A DNA stretch of 8,739 nt from Balneolales bacterium (GTDB lineage: Bacteria > Bacteroidota > Rhodothermia > Balneolales > Natronogracilivirgulaceae): contig SKYW01000104.1 in NCBI GenBank assembly GCA_007127695.1, forward strand, positions 1 through 8,739, read 5' to 3'. The notes beneath the pieces are model-generated. The model worked only from the letters and a program-made list of their open reading frames with translations, ran no database searches and had not been told where the DNA came from. A program made the translations under genes and the position numbers. This document shows, one piece after another, positions 5,884-8,739 of the stretch; the first letter of the stretch is position 1; the number at the start of each line of letters is the position of its first letter.

Positions 5884-7287
5884 TTACGGGAAAATTCCCA
5901 TTTGCTGGTAGGATATGGCCACTTTTTTGATTGCGCTGATATACGCGGCATTCCGAAGATCCGTGTCGTACTGCCGCGCTGTTTCATGCAGCATGTGATA
6001 GGCGGTGACCATGGTGTCTTCCAGTCCGGAATCTACGATATCCCACTCCTCGGGCCCCTTGCCGATCCGCTTGACGTCGTGCTCGCTGAAATGCTCCCCG
6101 GTAAGGCCCTCAATGGCTTCCAGAAGACGCGTCATCGCATTTTCCTCATAGCGGCGGTCCATCCGGCCAAAGCGGATGTGAGAGAGGTTTTTGATCCATT
6201 CAAAATAGGAGACCGTGACACCGCCAGCATTCAGATAGATATCCGGTACCACCAGTATGCCCTTTTCCCGAAGAATGGTATCCGCTTCGCTGGATGTGGG
6301 TCCGTTGGCGCCCTCGCCGATGATCTTTGCGTTCATCCTTCCGGCGTTTTCAACCGTAATCTGGTTTTCCAGGGCAGCCGGGACCAGTATGTCGCACTCC
6401 ATCTCCAGCACGCTTGCCGTTTCCTCGATAAACCGGCCATCGGGATATTCGCGAATGGAACCGGTTTCGCGGATATGGTCGCGCAGTTTTTCAACATCAA
6501 TACCCTTGTCGTCATAAATGCCTCCGTGGACTTCGGCCACGCCGGTTACGAGCGCACCTGCTTCGCGCAGATAATGTGCCGCATAGTAGCCAACGTTGCC
6601 AAGGCCCTGGACGATGACCCGCTTGCCTTCCAGTCCGGTGGCAAGGCCAAGCGCCTCCATGTCCTTTTTGTTGGCACACGCCTCTTTCAGTCCAAAAAAG
6701 ATGCCGCGGCCGGTAGCCTCGGTGCGTCCGCTGATACCGCCTTGCTCAATCGGCTTGCCGGTAACGCAGCCTTCACTGTCAAGCGAATCGACCATGCTCT
6801 GGTAGGTATCCAGTATCCATGCCATTTCACGCGAGCTGGAACCATAGTCCGGTGCCGGCACATCCACGCCCGGACCCAGAAAATTCTTTTTGATCAACTC
6901 AAACGTGAACCGCCGGGTGACCCGCTCGATCTCGGATGCCGAATACTTGGACGGGTTGATGCGGATACCGCCCTTGGCACCGCCAAACGGCACCGATACC
7001 ACGGCACATTTGTATGTCATCAGCGCGGCAAGGGCCGTCACTTCGTCTTCATTCACTTCCAGTGCGTAGCGGATACCTCCTTTGGTAGGCATTTTGTGGG
7101 CGCTGTGCGCCGACCGCCAGCCATGTATGACCTCTACGCTGCCATCGTCCCGGCGAAGCGGAAAGGTAATATGATAGGTGCTGTTGCACGCTTTGATCTG
7201 GCCCAACAGACCCTTTTCAATGGTCAGATGGCCCGCCGCCCGATCGAAGCATTTATTTACCTGTTTGAAAAATTGATACGCAGCCAT
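5884..7287 (-). CDS. gdhA: Glutamate dehydrogenase (Glu/Leu/Phe/Val dehydrogenase family)
   Basis: This enzyme catalyses reversible oxidative deamination of glutamate to 2-oxoglutarate and ammonia with NAD(P), linking nitrogen and carbon metabolism in the cytoplasm. The 467 residues contain the full family set. The substrate and catalytic lysines lie in MPTKGGIRY (Lys69), [10 protein letters not shown] (Lys93) and FGGAKGGI (Lys105). The catalytic aspartate is Asp147 in [10 protein letters not shown]. The Rossmann glycine motif GLGNVG is at 228-233, with [13 protein letters not shown] and [12 protein letters not shown] in the cofactor and hinge region. The usual PAPD-[VM]-GT is PAPDYGSS here, a mild variant. 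Cofactor preference is not certain from sequence; the Glu at 252 (GVAEVHGG) after the second Rossmann strand would suit NAD. The ATG at 7287 has an AT-rich leader without Shine-Dalgarno. A leucine or other amino-acid dehydrogenase is a less likely alternative. It is separated by 153 bases from the upstream gene and has its own candidate promoter. Confidence 0.95.
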   Translation of the reverse strand: MAAYQFFKQVNKCFDRAAGHLTIEKGLLGQIKACNSTYHITFPLRRDDGSVEVIHGWRSAHSAHKMPTKGGIRYALEVNEDEVTALAALMTYKCAVVSVPFGGAKGGIRINPSKYSASEIERVTRRFTFELIKKNFLGPGVDVPAPDYGSSSREMAWILDTYQSMVDSLDSEGCVTGKPIEQGGISGRTEATGRGIFFGLKEACANKKDMEALGLATGLEGKRVIVQGLGNVGYYAAHYLREAGALVTGVAEVHGGIYDDKGIDVEKLRDHIRETGSIREYPDGRFIEETASVLEMECDILVPAALENQITVENAGRMNAKIIGEGANGPTSSEADTILREKGILVVPDIYLNAGGVTVSYFEWIKNLSHIRFGRMDRRYEENAMTRLLEAIEGLTGEHFSEHDVKRIGKGPEEWDIVDSGLEDTMVTAYHMLHETARQYDTDLRNAAYISAIKKVAISYQQMGIFP

Positions 7288-7398
7288 AATGTAATAGTAT
7301 TAGATGGGTTAATGGTGGCCTTGGAGTAACGACTATAAAAGCGGTTTTCTGAAAGATTAATAGCGTTTTGGGACAGGATAGACAGTAATTGTCAGGAA

Positions 7399-7426
7399 AT
7401 TATGAAGTCGGGAAAAAAACTTGCAA
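7399..7426 (-). promoter_or_regulatory. candidate sigma-70-like promoter for gdh
   Basis: Read on the - strand, TTGCAA (7421-7426) is followed after 16 bases by CATAAT (7399-7404), a reasonable -35/-10 pair. It would give a leader of roughly 105 bases before the gdh ATG. Just downstream, at the expected start-site region, lies an inverted repeat GACA-n5-TGTC (7381-7393), which could be an operator half-site pair. There is no experimental support, and FCB-group vegetative promoters often differ from this consensus. Confidence 0.35.
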
Positions 7427-7440
7427 ACAGGCGTTGCGAT

Positions 7441-7995
7441 TCATGGGGTTAACAGAGGGACATGAAGCAATTCCTTCCATGTTTCGGACGGACCCGAGAC
7501 GCGGACCAGATGGATTTTGTCCGGTATGAAAACCAGGTCAAAGCGCTTTCCCACACGCTCGATGATCTGCGGCTTTTTCCCTGGATCCATCTCCCGGTAC
7601 ATCAGGCTTATGTGGGCCATATAAGGCTCGTGCTCCAGCCGGAATTCCCGCAGGCTCCGCTCCCTGAGAGCCAGCAACGCCTCATTTGGGGCAATACGAA
7701 CAAAAAGCGAGCGATAGTAGGAGTCCCGGAAATCCGTATCCCCAAGATAGAGGGTCATGGGCTCGAAGGCATTAGAAACACTTTCAAGCCGTCCGACCAT
7801 TTCATCAACAGGCATTTTGATACCGCTGGCGACAGTGATGTGCGGTTCAAAAACCGGAGCATCATATTCCTCAGCCAGCCGGTCAATGATCCGTTTCAAT
7901 ATATCGCGCACCTCGTTTTCCGGCTTCAGCCAGAGGGCGTACTCATCTTTATCCCTGAATGATGCATCGTATGATGCCTGTTCTTCCGGTGCCAT
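7441..7995 (-). CDS. 2H phosphoesterase, cyclic phosphodiesterase-like protein
   Basis: This 184-aa protein belongs to the 2H phosphoesterase superfamily, which hydrolyses or forms 2',5' and cyclic phosphate bonds in RNA or nucleotide-like substrates. Both catalytic motifs are present: His52-x-Thr54 in FEPHITV and His128-x-Ser130 in MAHISL. The opening YALWLKPENEVRDILKRII and the central FRDSYYRSLFVRI fit the eukaryote-type cyclic phosphodiesterase (CPDase, ADP-ribose cyclic phosphate) branch better than the bacterial ThpR branch. No signal peptide or membrane segment is seen, so it is cytoplasmic. The first 18 residues (MAPEEQASYD region) look like an unstructured leader. It lies 70 bases downstream of the DUF502 gene and upstream of gdh, all on the same strand. 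Its substrate cannot be told from sequence; tRNA-splicing-type cyclic phosphates or ADP-ribose 1'',2''-cyclic phosphate are possibilities from the family. Confidence 0.85.
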   Translation of the reverse strand: MAPEEQASYDASFRDKDEYALWLKPENEVRDILKRIIDRLAEEYDAPVFEPHITVASGIKMPVDEMVGRLESVSNAFEPMTLYLGDTDFRDSYYRSLFVRIAPNEALLALRERSLREFRLEHEPYMAHISLMYREMDPGKKPQIIERVGKRFDLVFIPDKIHLVRVSGPSETWKELLHVPLLTP

Positions 7996-8065
7996 TCTGC
8001 GTTTCCCTGAGTCGTTTTATCCATAACGTGCTTCAGTTCTAATCTCTTGATAACAGCGGTGGAAG

Positions 8066-8695
8066 TCAACCGATCTGGTCCGGCTTTTTTTTCCTGAGTT
8101 CTGCGACCCTTACAATCATGTTCGTTGAGCCGATACCACAGCTCAGGATGGTCCGCAACGCCTCGTCCACCGGAACATTCACAATATGCACCCGCTCGTT
8201 CGGTAGATGATAGATATTGCCGGATGTGGGATTGGGTGCGGTAGGTATGAACACGGTAAAGCTGCCGTCCGGATGTTCATCGGTAATGAACGCCGTCATC
8301 ATGGTTTCGCTTGAGAACGGCCGTACCAGGGCAACCGCGGAAAAAGGGGATTTGCTGCGTCCGAAGAACATCATCACCGTCTCCTTGATCATGCTGTAGC
8401 CCGGCGCGTGCCTGAGCGTTGCGTTCTCAAAACTCCGGATAATCAGATTTCCCATCTGTGTTTTCACGAACACACCGATCAGAAAGCAGATGATCAGGAT
8501 GGATGCAATCACCAGAATATCAGCGAGAAGTTGCTGCAGGGCCGTTTTTTCCACCAGAAACGAAGTAACGGGATAGATCACATTCGTCAACACCCCGTAC
8601 AACCACCGAATAACCAGGAAAAAGACGATGACCGGCATCAACACCACGAGCCCGCCCAGCATCGATGTCCGGATAAAATTGTTGAACTTTGTCAT
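8066..8695 (-). CDS. DUF502 family inner-membrane protein
   Basis: This 209-aa membrane protein has two strong transmembrane segments, about residues 12-36 (MLGGLVVLMPVIVFFLVIRW) and 57-77 (LADILVIASILIICFLIGVFV), followed by a soluble domain. The DUF502 hallmarks are visible: the GGLVVLMPV start, the loop PGYSMIKETVMMFFG after the second helix, and the signature PTAPNPTSGNIYHLP (151-165). A downstream VPVDEALRTILSCGI matches the family end. The molecular function of the family is unknown. Plant members (COV proteins) affect trafficking and vascular patterning, but that does not carry over to bacteria. The ATG at 8695 leaves only 44 bases to the window edge, so its promoter and upstream neighbour are not visible. 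Length is typical. It is probably the first visible gene of a - strand run with the 2H protein. Confidence 0.9.
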   Translation of the reverse strand: MTKFNNFIRTSMLGGLVVLMPVIVFFLVIRWLYGVLTNVIYPVTSFLVEKTALQQLLADILVIASILIICFLIGVFVKTQMGNLIIRSFENATLRHAPGYSMIKETVMMFFGRSKSPFSAVALVRPFSSETMMTAFITDEHPDGSFTVFIPTAPNPTSGNIYHLPNERVHIVNVPVDEALRTILSCGIGSTNMIVRVAELRKKKPDQIG

Positions 8696-8739
8696 GGCAC
8701 ATTCATCTTGAAGAGGTTAACAGAACGGGCAAGGCACAT

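Noticed and set aside
5902..7329. A 475-codon open frame on the + strand covering nearly all of gdh.
   Set aside because: It is antisense to an unmistakable glutamate dehydrogenase, its translation is Cys/His/Arg-rich with no recognisable domain, and its length is explained by the GC-biased third positions of gdh read in reverse.
7441..7995. Reading the 2H protein as the bacterial RNA 2',3'-cyclic phosphodiesterase ThpR/LigT.
   Set aside because: Both H-x-T/S motifs are shared by the superfamily, but the surrounding LWLKPE and YYRSLFVR blocks resemble the CPDase branch more, so no thpR symbol was given.
1..8739. A search for mobile or defence elements (CRISPR repeats, IS terminal repeats, toxin-antitoxin pairs, tRNA genes, integrases).
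   Set aside because: None were seen on either strand. The genes are core functions with similar composition throughout.

Overview
The window looks like ordinary chromosomal housekeeping sequence from a moderately GC-rich member of the Bacteroidota / Balneolota / Rhodothermota (FCB) group. The best phylum marker is a full-length GldC-type protein at 2070-2408. Supporting signs are start codons mostly without Shine-Dalgarno sequences and AT-rich leaders. Placement nearer Balneolota/Rhodothermota than Bacteroidota is an impression from the gene mix, not something shown here.

Layout: 1-2830 is read on the + strand. It holds the 3' part of lon (protease module), an RluD-type 23S rRNA pseudouridine synthase, gldC, and a stand-alone receiver-domain response regulator. 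On the - strand between 2781 and 5073 lies nth (endonuclease III), followed by a Memo-family protein (AmmeMemoRadiSam system protein B type) with an N-terminal PqqD-like domain. The Memo gene converges on the response regulator and their coding ends overlap by 50 nt. From an AT-rich divergent intergenic region (5074-5213), a 101-aa winged-helix regulator is read on the + strand. The rest, 5555-8695, is all on the - strand in the order DUF502 membrane protein, cyclic-phosphodiesterase-like 2H protein, glutamate dehydrogenase, a 34-aa one-helix membrane ORF, and what looks like the C-terminal relic of a sodium:solute symporter.

The genes do not form one pathway. They cover proteostasis (lon), ribosome maturation (rluD), base-excision repair (nth), nitrogen/carbon metabolism (gdh), 2',3'-cyclic phosphate chemistry (2H protein) and signalling/regulation (receiver, winged helix). 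I found no phage, IS, CRISPR, toxin-antitoxin, tRNA or rRNA signal, and no convincing new multigene system. The points most worth checking are the non-canonical cysteine spacing in the Nth iron-sulfur loop, the symporter relic and small membrane ORF behind gdh, the nine-residue tandem repeat inserted in the Memo protein, and the coding overlap of the convergent genes.
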